In this document: positions 36,715 through 45,773 of the stretch, piece by piece | Layout: every line of letters starts with the position of its first letter | Numbering within the stretch: position 1 is the stretch's first letter | Assembly (NCBI GenBank): GCA_027488845.1 | Contig: JAIYBC010000023.1 | Coordinates: forward strand, 1 to 64,000 | Length of the DNA: 64,000 nt | Reading direction: 5' to 3' | From: Verrucomicrobiales bacterium | GTDB taxonomy: Bacteria > Verrucomicrobiota > Verrucomicrobiia > Limisphaerales > UBA9464 | Program-made: the position numbers and the translations under genes | The notes under the pieces: generated by a model | The model's input: the letters and a program-made list of their open reading frames with translations, nothing else | What the model was told of the DNA's origin: nothing | The model's database searches: none

Positions 36715-37839
36715 ATGCCCACGCTGGCCACAGTCGTCGACGGTCTCCGTCTTCCCAATCCCTTCGTGATCGCCTCGGGACCTCCGGGGACGAACCGGAA
36801 CGTCATCGCCCGGGCCTTCCGCGAGGGCTGGGGTGCGGTGGTCGCCAAGACGGTGAGCCTCGACGCGTCGAAGGTGGTCAACGTCTCGCCCCGCTACGCC
36901 CGGCTCCATGCCGGGAGCGGCGAGGTGATCGGTTGGGAGAACATCGAGCTGATCAGCGACCGCCCATTCACGCACTGGCTGGAAGAGTTCCGCGCGCTGA
37001 AGGACGAGTTCCCCGACCGCGTGCTCATCGCGTCGGTGATGGAGGAGTACGGCAAGGACGCCTGGATGGAGATCGTGGGTCGATGCGAGGAGGCGGGCGT
37101 GGACGGTTTCGAGCTGAACTTCTCCTGCCCGCACGGCCTGCCGGAGCGGAAGATGGGTTCGGCGATGGGGCAGAACCCGGAGATCCTGCGCGAGGTTTGC
37201 GGGTGGGTCCGCGAAGCCACACGCCGGCCGGTCTGGGCCAAGATGACCCCGAACATCACGCACATCGAGGATCCCTCGCGGGCGGCGTTGGCCGGGGGGG
37301 CGACCGGGATCAGCGCCATCAACACGCTGCGCAGCATCCTGTCCGTCAACCTGGAGACGCTCCGTCCGGAGCCGACGGTGGAAGGGTATTCGACTCCGGG
37401 CGGGTACTCCTCGAAGGCGGTGAAGCCGGTGGCGTTGAGGATGGTGGCGGAGCTGGCGGCGATGATCCGCGACGAGTTCCCCGGGCGGACGCTTTCCGGG
37501 ATCGGCGGCATCGAATCCGGCCGGGATGCTGCGGAGTTCGTCCTGCTCGGTGCGGACACCGTGCAGGTCTGCACCGGGGTCATGAAGAACGGCTACGGCT
37601 GCGTCGCCCGCATGCAGGAGGAGTTGCTCGCGTTCATGGAGCGCCACGGGTTCGAGACGCTCGGGGATTTCCGGGGCCGCAGCCTCCCGTACCTCACCAC
37701 GCATGCGGAGCTGGTCCGTCTCCAGGCGGCGAGGAAGGCCGCGGACCGTGAGGCCGAGGCCGCCCGGGGCGTGCGAAGCGACACCGACTGGACCGGTGAC
37801 GAGTTCGTCCGGCAGTCGGACGCGCTGTCCCGGGGCTGA
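36715..37839 (+). CDS. preA: NAD-dependent dihydropyrimidine dehydrogenase subunit PreA-like
   Basis: 374 residues, a flavin-dependent dehydrogenase domain of the dihydroorotate dehydrogenase family that reduces uracil and thymine in the first step of pyrimidine breakdown. Motifs include NPFVIASGPPGTN at the N-terminus, the active-site loop NFSCPHG with Cys138, KMTPNI, and the FMN phosphate-binding GIGGIESGRDAAEF and GADTVQVCTGVM. Bacterial PreA normally carries a C-terminal two-[4Fe-4S] ferredoxin domain (~410 residues in E. coli); here the protein ends without any CxxCxxC. The partner PreT is not in the window. The downstream hydantoinase gene starts 25 bases later, so co-transcription is expected. 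Confidence 0.88.
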   Translation: MPTLATVVDGLRLPNPFVIASGPPGTNRNVIARAFREGWGAVVAKTVSLDASKVVNVSPRYARLHAGSGEVIGWENIELISDRPFTHWLEEFRALKDEFPDRVLIASVMEEYGKDAWMEIVGRCEEAGVDGFELNFSCPHGLPERKMGSAMGQNPEILREVCGWVREATRRPVWAKMTPNITHIEDPSRAALAGGATGISAINTLRSILSVNLETLRPEPTVEGYSTPGGYSSKAVKPVALRMVAELAAMIRDEFPGRTLSGIGGIESGRDAAEFVLLGADTVQVCTGVMKNGYGCVARMQEELLAFMERHGFETLGDFRGRSLPYLTTHAELVRLQAARKAADREAEAARGVRSDTDWTGDEFVRQSDALSRG

Positions 37840-37863
37840 TCTTGCCGTCATCCTTTTCCCGCC

Positions 37864-39246
37864 ATGGCCTTGCTGATTCGAAACGGGGAGATCGTCACCG
37901 CCGACTCCCGGTACACCGCGGACATCTGGTGCGAAGGGGAGACGATCACCCGGATCGGCAAGGATCTCCCCGTGGTCCCGGGAGCGACGGTGGTGGACGC
38001 AGCGGGTTGCCACGTGTTCCCGGGGTTCATCGACCCGCACGTCCACATCTACCTCCCGTTCATGGGGACCTTTTCGAAGGACACGTGGGACACCGGCAGC
38101 CGGGCCGCCTTGGCGGGTGGGACGACCACGCTGATCGAGATGGTCTGCCCCGGGCGTTCCCAGGGCACCTTGGAAGGACTGGACATCTGGAGCTCGAAGG
38201 CCGAGGGGCGATCCGCCTGCGACTACTCGTTCCACATGGGGGTGACGCGGTTCGATGACGGGACCGCGGAGGAACTGCGCCAGGTGGTCCGGCGGGGTGT
38301 TTCCAGCTTCAAGATCTTCCTGGCCTACAAGGGGGCGTTCGGGATCGACGACACCGAGTTGTACCGGACCCTGAAGCTGGCGAAGGAGTTGGGAGTGGTG
38401 GTGGCGGCCCATTGCGAGAACGAGACCCTGGTGGCCGAACGCAGCCGCGAACTGCTGGCTGCGGGGCTGACAGGTCCGGGACAGCATCACGAGAGCCGTC
38501 CGCCGCTGGTGGAAGCGGAAGGGGTGCACCATCTGATGACCTTCGCGGAGATGACGGGTGCGGCGACCTACATCGTGCACCTGAGCTGCCGTGAGGCGTT
38601 GGAGAAGGCGGTCGCGGCGCGTCAGCGGGGCGTCAAGGTGGGCATCGAGACGCTCATCCAGTACCTGCTGCTCGACAAGTCCTACGCCGAGCGGCCCGAC
38701 TTCGAGGGGGCCAAGTACGTGATGTCACCGCCGCTGCGGGACCTCCGGAACCAGGAAGTCCTCTGGGCCGGCCTGCGCGACGGACTCATCCAGACGGTGG
38801 CGACCGACCATGCGCCGTTCGACTTCGTCTCGCAGAAGTCGATGGGCCGCGAGGATTTCACCCGGATCCCGAACGGGATTCCGTCGTTGGAGGACCGGGT
38901 GAACCTGCTCTACACCCATGGCGTCCGGCGGGGGCGGTTGGACATGAACACCTTCGTCGACGTGGCCAGCACGCGGGCGGCGAAGCAGTTCGGGTTGTTT
39001 CCGCGCAAGGGGACGATCCAGCCGGGCGCCGACGCCGACCTGGTCGTCTTCGATCCCGCCTACCGCGGAACGATATCGGCGGCGACCCAACAGATGAACG
39101 TCGACTACAGCGCGTTCGAAGGGTGGCAACTCGAGGGACGTGCGCGCGTTGTGACGGTGCGGGGCGAGGTCGCGGCGCGGGACGGGCGCTTCGTGGGGAC
39201 GCCGGGCCGTGGACGGTTCCTCAGGCGGGATCCGGACCACTTCTGA
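37864..39246 (+). CDS. hydA: Dihydropyrimidinase/hydantoinase
   Basis: 460 residues, an amidohydrolase with a binuclear zinc centre that opens the dihydropyrimidine ring, the second step after PreA. The metal-binding DPHVHI follows the N-terminal beta domain. The carboxylated lysine is Lys150 in SFKIFLAYKG, the position known for D-hydantoinases. Further His ligands are in AAHCENE and the IVHLSCREA region, and the catalytic Asp is in ATDHAPFD. IPNGIPSLEDRV matches the substrate-binding loop of this family, and the length is normal. With the gene upstream and the divergent amidohydrolase, all three steps of the reductive route are represented. Confidence 0.93.
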   Translation: MALLIRNGEIVTADSRYTADIWCEGETITRIGKDLPVVPGATVVDAAGCHVFPGFIDPHVHIYLPFMGTFSKDTWDTGSRAALAGGTTTLIEMVCPGRSQGTLEGLDIWSSKAEGRSACDYSFHMGVTRFDDGTAEELRQVVRRGVSSFKIFLAYKGAFGIDDTELYRTLKLAKELGVVVAAHCENETLVAERSRELLAAGLTGPGQHHESRPPLVEAEGVHHLMTFAEMTGAATYIVHLSCREALEKAVAARQRGVKVGIETLIQYLLLDKSYAERPDFEGAKYVMSPPLRDLRNQEVLWAGLRDGLIQTVATDHAPFDFVSQKSMGREDFTRIPNGIPSLEDRVNLLYTHGVRRGRLDMNTFVDVASTRAAKQFGLFPRKGTIQPGADADLVVFDPAYRGTISAATQQMNVDYSAFEGWQLEGRARVVTVRGEVAARDGRFVGTPGRGRFLRRDPDHF

Positions 39247-39264
39247 TCCCAAGACCGGGAGAGA

Positions 39265-39510
39265 TCACTGACGCTCGTATTCGCCCTTCGAGGTCTTCTT
39301 CAGGACGGTGAACCCCGCCTTCTTGGCGTCGGTGATGGACAGGGGCTTCAGGTGGGTCGGCGTGCTGAAGCTGCTGATGATCCGACGCACCGGCTTGCGG
39401 CAGGCAGGGCAGGCGTTGAGGGCCGGGGCGGTGACGGGCCGACGGAGGGTGAACTTCCCGCCGCACGCGGCGCAGTCGCCGTCGCACAGTTCGTATTCGT
39501 AGAGGGGCAT
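39265..39510 (-). CDS. FmdB-family putative zinc-ribbon protein
   Basis: 81 residues from ATG 39510, beginning MPLYEYELCDGDCAACGGKF, the FmdB signature. The ribbon cysteines are C9, C13, C16, C34 and C37, and RRIIS follows the second pair as usual. The tail is basic (DAKKAGFTVLKKTSKGEYER). FmdB was first noted as a regulator of amide utilisation genes in Methylophilus, but the wider family has no settled function. It converges with the hydantoinase gene and lies 28 bases downstream of the phosphodiesterase-type gene, probably in one transcript with it. Confidence 0.85.
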   Translation of the reverse strand: MPLYEYELCDGDCAACGGKFTLRRPVTAPALNACPACRKPVRRIISSFSTPTHLKPLSITDAKKAGFTVLKKTSKGEYERQ

Positions 39511-39538
39511 CGAGTTTTCGGAATGGGTGGCGCCGGAC

Positions 39539-41116
39539 TCAGGGGAAGGTGACCGCACCGTTGCCTTCGTCGAAGTAGAGCGCGCCATCCACCTCGGTGG
39601 TCTTGAGGTACTGGCTCCATTCGAGGAACCCGATGCGACGCCGGGCCTCGTGGCGCTGCTCCTTGACCACCGGCTTGTGGTCGCCCTGTACGAAGGCCTC
39701 GCGGAGCACCCGGCCGTCGACATGCTGGGGAATCGCGATCCCGAGGACCTCGAGCACGGTCGGGGCGAGGTCGATGTTGCCGCTGGGCACGTCGCTCACC
39801 ACGCCCCGCTTCAGGTCGGGGCCCGAGGCGACGAGGGTGTTGTTCATGTCGTACCGGCTCAGGGAACCGTGGGTGCCGCCGGGGCGGCCGCCTCCGTTGG
39901 AGACGAGGAGGCCCGGGATGCCGGCCTCGTTGGCGTTGTCGCTCCAGCGCATCGAGACGACGAAGTCCGGGCTGCCCTTCCCGGCGCCGTTGTATCGCAC
40001 CAGCTCCATGGGGAAGGTGCCCTCGATGGGGATGCGGGAGAAGATCGTGCCGGTGAAGTCGCACTGCTGGAGGACGTCGGCGGTCTTCCGGACCACCGCC
40101 TCGTCGCGGTCGACCACGTAGATCAGCGCCGAGCCGGCGAGGTTCACCACGAGGACGTCGCCCTTCTCCGGGTTGTCGTTGCGTGTGGACGCGTTGAGCT
40201 TGGCGTTCTTGAGCGCCGCGACGATGTCCGCCTCGCGGTCGATGTTGGTGAAGCCGTGGTCGGAGACGACGAAGATGTCGGTCTTCTCGCGCAGCTTCCG
40301 TTCGTCGAGCTCCTTCAACAGGTCCCCGAGGTGGCGGTCGCTGGTGGCGATGGCCTCGAGGGCCTCCTTGGATCCGACGCCCTTGGCGTGCTGGGTCAGG
40401 TCGGGATCGCTCAGCCAGAGCACCGAGTACTTCGGCACACCCTTCTTCCAGAGGCCCTTCACCAGCGCGCGGGTCGTCCAGTTGTCGCTGCCCACGTTCG
40501 GCGTGGCGAAGGAATCCGGGAAGCCCTTGTCGTCGTTCGCCTTCTTCAACGTGTCGCCGGCGGCGCGGGGCATCGAAAGTCCGCGGCCGAGGGTGACCGA
40601 GTTCTTGTGCGCCTCGGTGTCCGTCTTCCGCACCCCGCGGTCGTGGAGGAGCGTGACCGACTTCGTCCCGGCGATGTAGGTGTGGTGGCCGGCGTCCTGG
40701 ATGATCTCGGCGACGGTGTCCACGGACACGTACTTGCCGCCGGTCAGGAGGTCGCCGCGGCGGATGGTGTCGAGCACCTCCGAGGCGACCGGCGAGAGGA
40801 AGTTCAGCTCCTGACGGTAGTCGCTGTTGGCGATGATGCCGCTGCGCCCGGGATGGGTGCCGGTGGCGAGGGCGGTGCCGTTGACGATGGTGGTGCTGAC
40901 GAAGGCCGGATGGTGACGGCGGAAGAAGACGCCGTTGGTGGCGAGGGAATAGAGGTTCGGGCAGTACTGCGGCCGGATGTAGTCGGGACGCATGCCGTCG
41001 AACACGACCATCACGACGTGTTCCGCCGTCCCCTTGGCCTGCGCCTCGGTGATGGCCAAGGAGCTGGCGGCGGCAACGGCGGCGGCGATCGGTGCTAGCT
41101 GTCGGAACGTGTTCAT
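39539..41116 (-). CDS. Exported type I phosphodiesterase/nucleotide pyrophosphatase-like hydrolase
   Basis: 525 residues from ATG 41116, giving the signal peptide NTFRQLAPIAAAVAAASSLA...AQA; open sequence further upstream has no such signal. It belongs to the alkaline phosphatase superfamily, PF01663 branch. The first metal aspartate is in VVFDGMRPDY, and the nucleophile Ser/Thr region is HHPAFVSTTIVNGTALATGT followed by HPGRSGI. Later metal ligands are in VVSDHGFTNID and in the GGTHGSLSRYDM loop. Such enzymes cleave phosphodiester or phosphomonoester substrates in the periplasm; the exact substrate is not apparent. It is divergent from serB across a 98-base gap. Confidence 0.85.
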   Translation of the reverse strand: MNTFRQLAPIAAAVAAASSLAITEAQAKGTAEHVVMVVFDGMRPDYIRPQYCPNLYSLATNGVFFRRHHPAFVSTTIVNGTALATGTHPGRSGIIANSDYRQELNFLSPVASEVLDTIRRGDLLTGGKYVSVDTVAEIIQDAGHHTYIAGTKSVTLLHDRGVRKTDTEAHKNSVTLGRGLSMPRAAGDTLKKANDDKGFPDSFATPNVGSDNWTTRALVKGLWKKGVPKYSVLWLSDPDLTQHAKGVGSKEALEAIATSDRHLGDLLKELDERKLREKTDIFVVSDHGFTNIDREADIVAALKNAKLNASTRNDNPEKGDVLVVNLAGSALIYVVDRDEAVVRKTADVLQQCDFTGTIFSRIPIEGTFPMELVRYNGAGKGSPDFVVSMRWSDNANEAGIPGLLVSNGGGRPGGTHGSLSRYDMNNTLVASGPDLKRGVVSDVPSGNIDLAPTVLEVLGIAIPQHVDGRVLREAFVQGDHKPVVKEQRHEARRRIGFLEWSQYLKTTEVDGALYFDEGNGAVTFP

Positions 41117-41214
41117 CTCGGGCCTGTGTGCCGATAGCAACGGGCATTTCGGTGGCCCAGCCAAGGGAAAGTTGGGTGACGGAACCGCGACGCGACCGCA
41201 TCCTCCGCGCCATA

Positions 41215-42045
41215 ATGACCGACCTGGTTGTCCAGTCACCCCAACCGCTCGAACCGATCGAGAAGCCGTTCGTCGCCCGTATCGGGCGTCCCGCCGAACG
41301 GCCCTCCCCCAACGCCCTGCGCTGGAGTGGTGTCGCCGTGGATCCCTCGCTTGAGTCCCTCGCCGAGGAGCACGGCGCCGACGTGGCCTGGGTGCCTGCC
41401 GACCGGATGCTGCGGGACCACCGGTTGGTGGTCATGGACATGGACTCGACGCTGATCGCCATCGAGTGCATCGACGAGATCGCCGACATGGTCGGGGTGA
41501 AGCCGCAGGTGGCGGCCATCACCGAGGCGGCGATGCGTGGGGAACTCGACTTCCCCTCTGCGTTGCGCCGCAGGGTCGCGCTGCTGGAAGGACTCGAGGA
41601 AGCCGCCCTCCAGCGCGTCTACGACGAACGGCTGAGGCTTTCGCCCGGTGCCGAGGCGCTGCTGGACGGACTCCGTTCCGCCGGCCTGAAGACCCTCCTG
41701 GTTTCCGGCGGGTTCACCTTCTTCACCGAACGGTTGCAGCGCCGGCTGGGACTGGACCGGGCCGTGGCGAACGTGCTCGAGATCGAGGGCGGACGTCTCA
41801 CCGGGCGGGTGCTGGGCGAGATCGTGGACGCCGAACGCAAGGCGACCGAGCTGCGCCGGATGTGTGCGGAGCTGGGAGTGGAGCCACGGCAGGCCATCGC
41901 CATTGGGGACGGCGCCAACGACCTGGCGATGATGGCGGCGGCGGGAGTCGGCATCGCCTTCCGTGCGAAGCCGGTGGTGCGGCGGCAGGCCACCCATTCG
42001 ATCCGGTTCTGCGGGTTGGAGGCCGTGCTGCAGTTCTTCCGGTGA
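41215..42045 (+). CDS. serB: Phosphoserine phosphatase SerB
   Basis: 276 residues from ATG 41215, a HAD-superfamily enzyme for the last step of serine biosynthesis. The nucleophile motif is DMDSTLIAIECIDEIADMVG with the family hallmark DMDST. The VSGGFTFFTERL block follows, with Lys in DAERKATELRRM, and the C-terminal Mg site is AIGDGANDLAMMAAAGVGIA. The N-terminal ~85 residues precede the HAD core but show no clear ACT-domain consensus, although SerB often has one there. It converges with the kinase gene, ending 30 bases from its stop. Confidence 0.93.
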   Translation: MTDLVVQSPQPLEPIEKPFVARIGRPAERPSPNALRWSGVAVDPSLESLAEEHGADVAWVPADRMLRDHRLVVMDMDSTLIAIECIDEIADMVGVKPQVAAITEAAMRGELDFPSALRRRVALLEGLEEAALQRVYDERLRLSPGAEALLDGLRSAGLKTLLVSGGFTFFTERLQRRLGLDRAVANVLEIEGGRLTGRVLGEIVDAERKATELRRMCAELGVEPRQAIAIGDGANDLAMMAAAGVGIAFRAKPVVRRQATHSIRFCGLEAVLQFFR

Positions 42046-42075
42046 AGGGTCCCCACCCGCCGGCCTGCTTCGGGA

Positions 42076-45072
42076 TCACCAACGGATTCCCAACTGCGAG
42101 ACGGCGACCTTCAGCGCGGCCAGGTTCCAGACGTAGGTGACGTGACCCGCGCAGGTCGCGGCCAGACTCCGGCCGTCGGGTGAGAAGGCCAGGCTGGTGA
42201 CGCGCTGAAGCTCGGGTGGCCGGATGCGGGCACTGATCGAGCCCTCTCCGGTGGACAACAGCAGGACCTCGCGGGAACCCAACGTGACGGCAAGGGTGCC
42301 GCCGTCAGGCGACCGGGCGAGGTTCCCGAAGGTGCCGTCGGCATCGAGCAGCTTCTGCCAGCGCACCGCTCCGGAGTCCATGTCCCACGCCACAACCCCA
42401 TGGCCGTAGGCCCGAACCACGAGCCGAAGCTCCGGGATGACGGCGATGTCGCCGGGGATGCCAAGGGCCGCTTCATCGGATGGGAAGTCGGACGGCACCG
42501 GGGAATCCTCCCATTCCGATTCCGCCATCCAGACTGGCAGGTCGGCCGCGTCGGTGCCGGCGATCCAGTCTCCATCGGGTGAGAGGGAAGGGAATTCCAG
42601 GACGCCTTCGATGGTGGTCCAGGGTTGGCCGGGTCGGCCGAAGGCGGCGCTGTTGGTGGAAACGATCCAGCAACGGCCGTCGGCGCCGATCTGCGCATGG
42701 CCCGGGAGTGGGAGCGGGTCCGAGCGGATGAGGCTGGCATTCCAGCGCGTACCGTCAGGGGAGAGCTGGAGTCCGAGTTCCAGCCGTCGCTCGCCGGCGA
42801 CGGCCCAGAGCCCCTGTCCGTTCTCGGTCCACGAAATGGCCTGGCCCGCCGGTGCGGGCCATTCGAGCACCGGCATCCCACCTCGGACCGCATGGAGCCG
42901 GATGGCGTCGAAGGACGCGGTGGCGATCCATTGCCCGTCCGGGGAGAAGGCGGCGGCGGCGGGGCCGATGTTGTCGTCGGTGTCGATCGGGGGCGGCGGT
43001 TCGTGGCAGACGGTCCATCCGGTCGGCGGGATGAACTCGAGCAGCTCGAAACGTTCCGGGTTGCGCCAGCCGATCCAACGCCCGTCCCGCGACCAGAGGA
43101 TGCCCACGCCCCAGCCACGGTGTTCCGCGAGCAGGGTGCCGGTGGACCAGTTCCAGATGCGGGCCTGACGGTCCCGGGCGGCGGAGAGCAGCCAGGCGCT
43201 GTCGGGGGAGAACGCCACGCCGTACATGACCCGCTCATGTCGCGCGAGCACCCTCAAGGGCCGGTCCGGTTCGGAGACCTTCCAGATGTAGGTCTGGAAG
43301 TCGGAGGCGACCGCGAGCAGCGAGGCGTCCGCGTTCCACATCACGTGACGCGCCTGTTCCGCGGGCGGAAGCAGGATCCGGTGGGCGACGGAATCGGTCC
43401 GGAGGTCGACCAGGGCGACCTGGTTCGTGTCGGAATCGTGCGCGGCGATCCAGCGTCCATCCGGGCTCGCCACGAAACCGTCCATCATCAGCCCGATGGG
43501 GATCCGCCGATGCGGTGCGTCGTGGCCGAGCGGGATCAGCTCTCCGGACCGGTCGTTCCGTCCCACGGCCAGCCAGCGTCCGTCCCGCGTGAAGTCCCGC
43601 GCCATCCAGACCGGGTCGAGGCGCACGCTGACGACCGGTGGTCCACCGGAAACCGGGAGCACATGCATCACGTTCGAGGAGTCCCTCGCGAGCAGCCATC
43701 GGGCGTCGCCGCTGAAGGGGTCGACGTAGTTCAGTCCCAGTCCCGGCGCCGGCGGGTCGAGGCGGCGGACGCGGCTGCCGTCGGAGGTCCGGACGACCTC
43801 GACAGAGCCGTCCGTGCGGGCCTGTGCGAAGAGCGTCACGGAATCGTCGAAGATCCCGCGGCTGTGTCCGCCGCCGGGCGTGTGCTCCCAAGTCCGGACG
43901 GTGCGAAGCGCCGGGATCATGAGGGCGGCGATGGCCTCGTCACGGAGTTCCGGGGAGCCCGGCCTCAGCGCCGCGGCGCGTTGGAGCACGTCCAGGGCGG
44001 ACTTCCGGCGGTCGGGAAGCGAGGAGAAGCGGGTGGCCTGGGATTGGGCGAGGAGCAGGCCCAAACGGTCCTCCTCGGAACGCCGCAGGTTCTCGCGGGC
44101 CTGCCGTTCCTGGGAACGGACGACGGTGAGCGCCGCGGCGACGATCCCGAGCAGCACGATTCCGGCGGCCGCGGCACGGCGGGCGGTCTTCATGCGGCGC
44201 TCGAGGTTCCGAAGTCGGCGGACCGACTGCCCGCCCCGGAGCAGGGCCAGCTCGGAGGCCAGGATCGCGGCGTCGGCGTGTCGGCGTGCCGGGTCGTTCG
44301 AGCAGAGCTGGAGGATGATCTCCAACAGTTCCCACTGGGCCTCATGGCCCGGGGCGGTCCAGTCGGGCGGCGAAGCGGGGAATCGGGACAGTTCGTTCCC
44401 GGTGGCGGCCTCGTAGAGCACCTTGCCCAACGCGAAGAGATCCCCACGCGGGCTTCCCGGTCCCTCGGGTGGGATGTAGCCGGTGGTGCCCACCAGCGTG
44501 GATCCTTCCCGCGCCTCGCCCACCAGACCGATGTCGGCGAGACGGGCGCGGCCGTTGACGAAGATGATGTTGGAGGGTTTGACGTCCCGGTGGACGAGGC
44601 CGGCCCCATGCAGTCGGCTGAGGCCCTCGGCGATGGCCAGGCCGGCCTCGACGCAATCCGCGACGGGAAGCCGCCCGGCGCGCCTGAGGTCGGACCGGAG
44701 GGTGCGGGGCTCGTAGTCCCGCGAATACCCGTCGGAACCCGCCTGCGCGCCGACGGCGGGATCCACCGGATCCGCGAGTTCCATCACGTAGTAGAAGAAT
44801 CCGGCCTCGTCGTCCCGCCCCACGTGGAGCACCTGGACAAGTCCGCCCGAGGTGCGGGAGATCGGCTCGTACCGACGGATGCCGGCGAACTCGCGCTCGT
44901 AGGGGACGGGCGTCTCGAAGGCGTCGCGCCGCACGATCTTAACGGCCCTGGGCGTGCCCATGATGTTGAAGGCCAGCCAGACCTCGCCGTAGCTGCCGCG
45001 TCCGACGATGCGGACGAGCCGGTGGTCCGGGATCGCCGGCGCGGGACGCGAGAAGGGGTCGTGTGGGTTCAC
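42076..45072 (-). CDS. Membrane Ser/Thr protein kinase with C-terminal WD40-like repeats
   Basis: 998 residues from GTG 45072, which overlaps the sigma-factor stop codon (GTGA); the open frame further upstream lies within the sigma gene. The kinase domain has the glycine loop GRGSYGEV, Lys45, the catalytic loop HRDVKPSN with Asp163, and Asp180 of the Mg loop as DIG instead of DFG. The APE motif appears as PPEG after GTTGYI. A membrane helix (IVLLGIVAAALTVV, near residue 300) is followed by ~680 residues of beta-propeller repeats with recurring FSPDG, W.A.A..D and IWNW/VWN blades. Kinase inside and propeller outside is the usual layout of this class in Planctomycetes and Verrucomicrobia. The target is unknown; the coupled sigma factor is an obvious candidate partner. 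Confidence 0.88.
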   Translation of the reverse strand: MNPHDPFSRPAPAIPDHRLVRIVGRGSYGEVWLAFNIMGTPRAVKIVRRDAFETPVPYEREFAGIRRYEPISRTSGGLVQVLHVGRDDEAGFFYYVMELADPVDPAVGAQAGSDGYSRDYEPRTLRSDLRRAGRLPVADCVEAGLAIAEGLSRLHGAGLVHRDVKPSNIIFVNGRARLADIGLVGEAREGSTLVGTTGYIPPEGPGSPRGDLFALGKVLYEAATGNELSRFPASPPDWTAPGHEAQWELLEIILQLCSNDPARRHADAAILASELALLRGGQSVRRLRNLERRMKTARRAAAAGIVLLGIVAAALTVVRSQERQARENLRRSEEDRLGLLLAQSQATRFSSLPDRRKSALDVLQRAAALRPGSPELRDEAIAALMIPALRTVRTWEHTPGGGHSRGIFDDSVTLFAQARTDGSVEVVRTSDGSRVRRLDPPAPGLGLNYVDPFSGDARWLLARDSSNVMHVLPVSGGPPVVSVRLDPVWMARDFTRDGRWLAVGRNDRSGELIPLGHDAPHRRIPIGLMMDGFVASPDGRWIAAHDSDTNQVALVDLRTDSVAHRILLPPAEQARHVMWNADASLLAVASDFQTYIWKVSEPDRPLRVLARHERVMYGVAFSPDSAWLLSAARDRQARIWNWSTGTLLAEHRGWGVGILWSRDGRWIGWRNPERFELLEFIPPTGWTVCHEPPPPIDTDDNIGPAAAAFSPDGQWIATASFDAIRLHAVRGGMPVLEWPAPAGQAISWTENGQGLWAVAGERRLELGLQLSPDGTRWNASLIRSDPLPLPGHAQIGADGRCWIVSTNSAAFGRPGQPWTTIEGVLEFPSLSPDGDWIAGTDAADLPVWMAESEWEDSPVPSDFPSDEAALGIPGDIAVIPELRLVVRAYGHGVVAWDMDSGAVRWQKLLDADGTFGNLARSPDGGTLAVTLGSREVLLLSTGEGSISARIRPPELQRVTSLAFSPDGRSLAATCAGHVTYVWNLAALKVAVSQLGIRW

Positions 45073-45704
45073 CGTGGGTCGAGTCTCTCGCGGGCCTTCT
45101 CCAGTTCCACGCGCAGGCGTTTGCCCACGCGATGCTTGGCGAGATAGACGCTCATGGCGGAGGTCTGGAGGTTCGCCGCGACCCGCGCAAGCGGGACTTC
45201 CTGGAGCACATGCATCTCGTACATCAGGTACTGCTTCTCGGCGACCTGCCCGCGGACGGCGGCCAGCGCGCTCTGGAGCAGGTGCGACTCCCACTCCTCA
45301 AGCCACACCCGGTCCAACGGCGACGGGTTCGGGTCGCAGTGGTCCTCCTGCTCGCCGGTCCGCGTCGGCGATTCGGCCATGGCCTCGAACCGTTCGGACC
45401 AGCGGGCCTGCCGGCGTCGGACGTCGATGATCCGGTTCTTGGTCACCACCAGCAACCACGACTTGAACGAGCCGCGTCCCGGTTCATACCGGAACTCCTT
45501 CACGTTCCGCGCGAGCGAGATCATCACCTCCTGGACGACATCCTCGGCATCCGCCTCCGACAACCCGGCCCGACGGGCGAAGGAGAAGATGAGACGCCAG
45601 TAGCGGTCGAAGAACTCCCGCCACGACCGGTCGTCGCCGTTGTCCTGGAGACGTTGGAGAAGGCTGGCACGCGTGCGGAACGTCGGGTCCTCGTTCGGGT
45701 TCAT
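45069..45704 (-). CDS. ECF-type RNA polymerase sigma factor
   Basis: 211 residues. Region 2 is WREFFDRYWRLIFSFARRAG followed by ADAEDVVQEVMISL and FKSWLLVVTKNRIIDVRRRQ, the -10 recognition and core-binding part. Region 4 near residues 160-200 has a helix-turn-helix in LARVAANLQTSAMSVYLAKH. The linker between them is long and acidic. No anti-sigma gene is adjacent; instead the membrane kinase gene overlaps by four bases. Sigma/kinase pairs of this kind are common in Planctomycetes and Verrucomicrobia, where phosphorylation has been proposed to control the sigma factor. Confidence 0.9.
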   Translation of the reverse strand: MNPNEDPTFRTRASLLQRLQDNGDDRSWREFFDRYWRLIFSFARRAGLSEADAEDVVQEVMISLARNVKEFRYEPGRGSFKSWLLVVTKNRIIDVRRRQARWSERFEAMAESPTRTGEQEDHCDPNPSPLDRVWLEEWESHLLQSALAAVRGQVAEKQYLMYEMHVLQEVPLARVAANLQTSAMSVYLAKHRVGKRLRVELEKARERLDPR

Positions 45705-45773
45705 GGGCCCCGATCGTGCCGGGCCGGCGCGACACGACCAACCGGCGGCCGACGCCCGTGAGCGTGGGAGGCC

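Noticed and set aside
34483-38580. A 1365-codon minus-strand open frame across the amidohydrolase, preA and hydantoinase loci
   Set aside because: It runs through genes on both strands with clear active-site motifs; the translation is Arg/Pro-rich with no domain.
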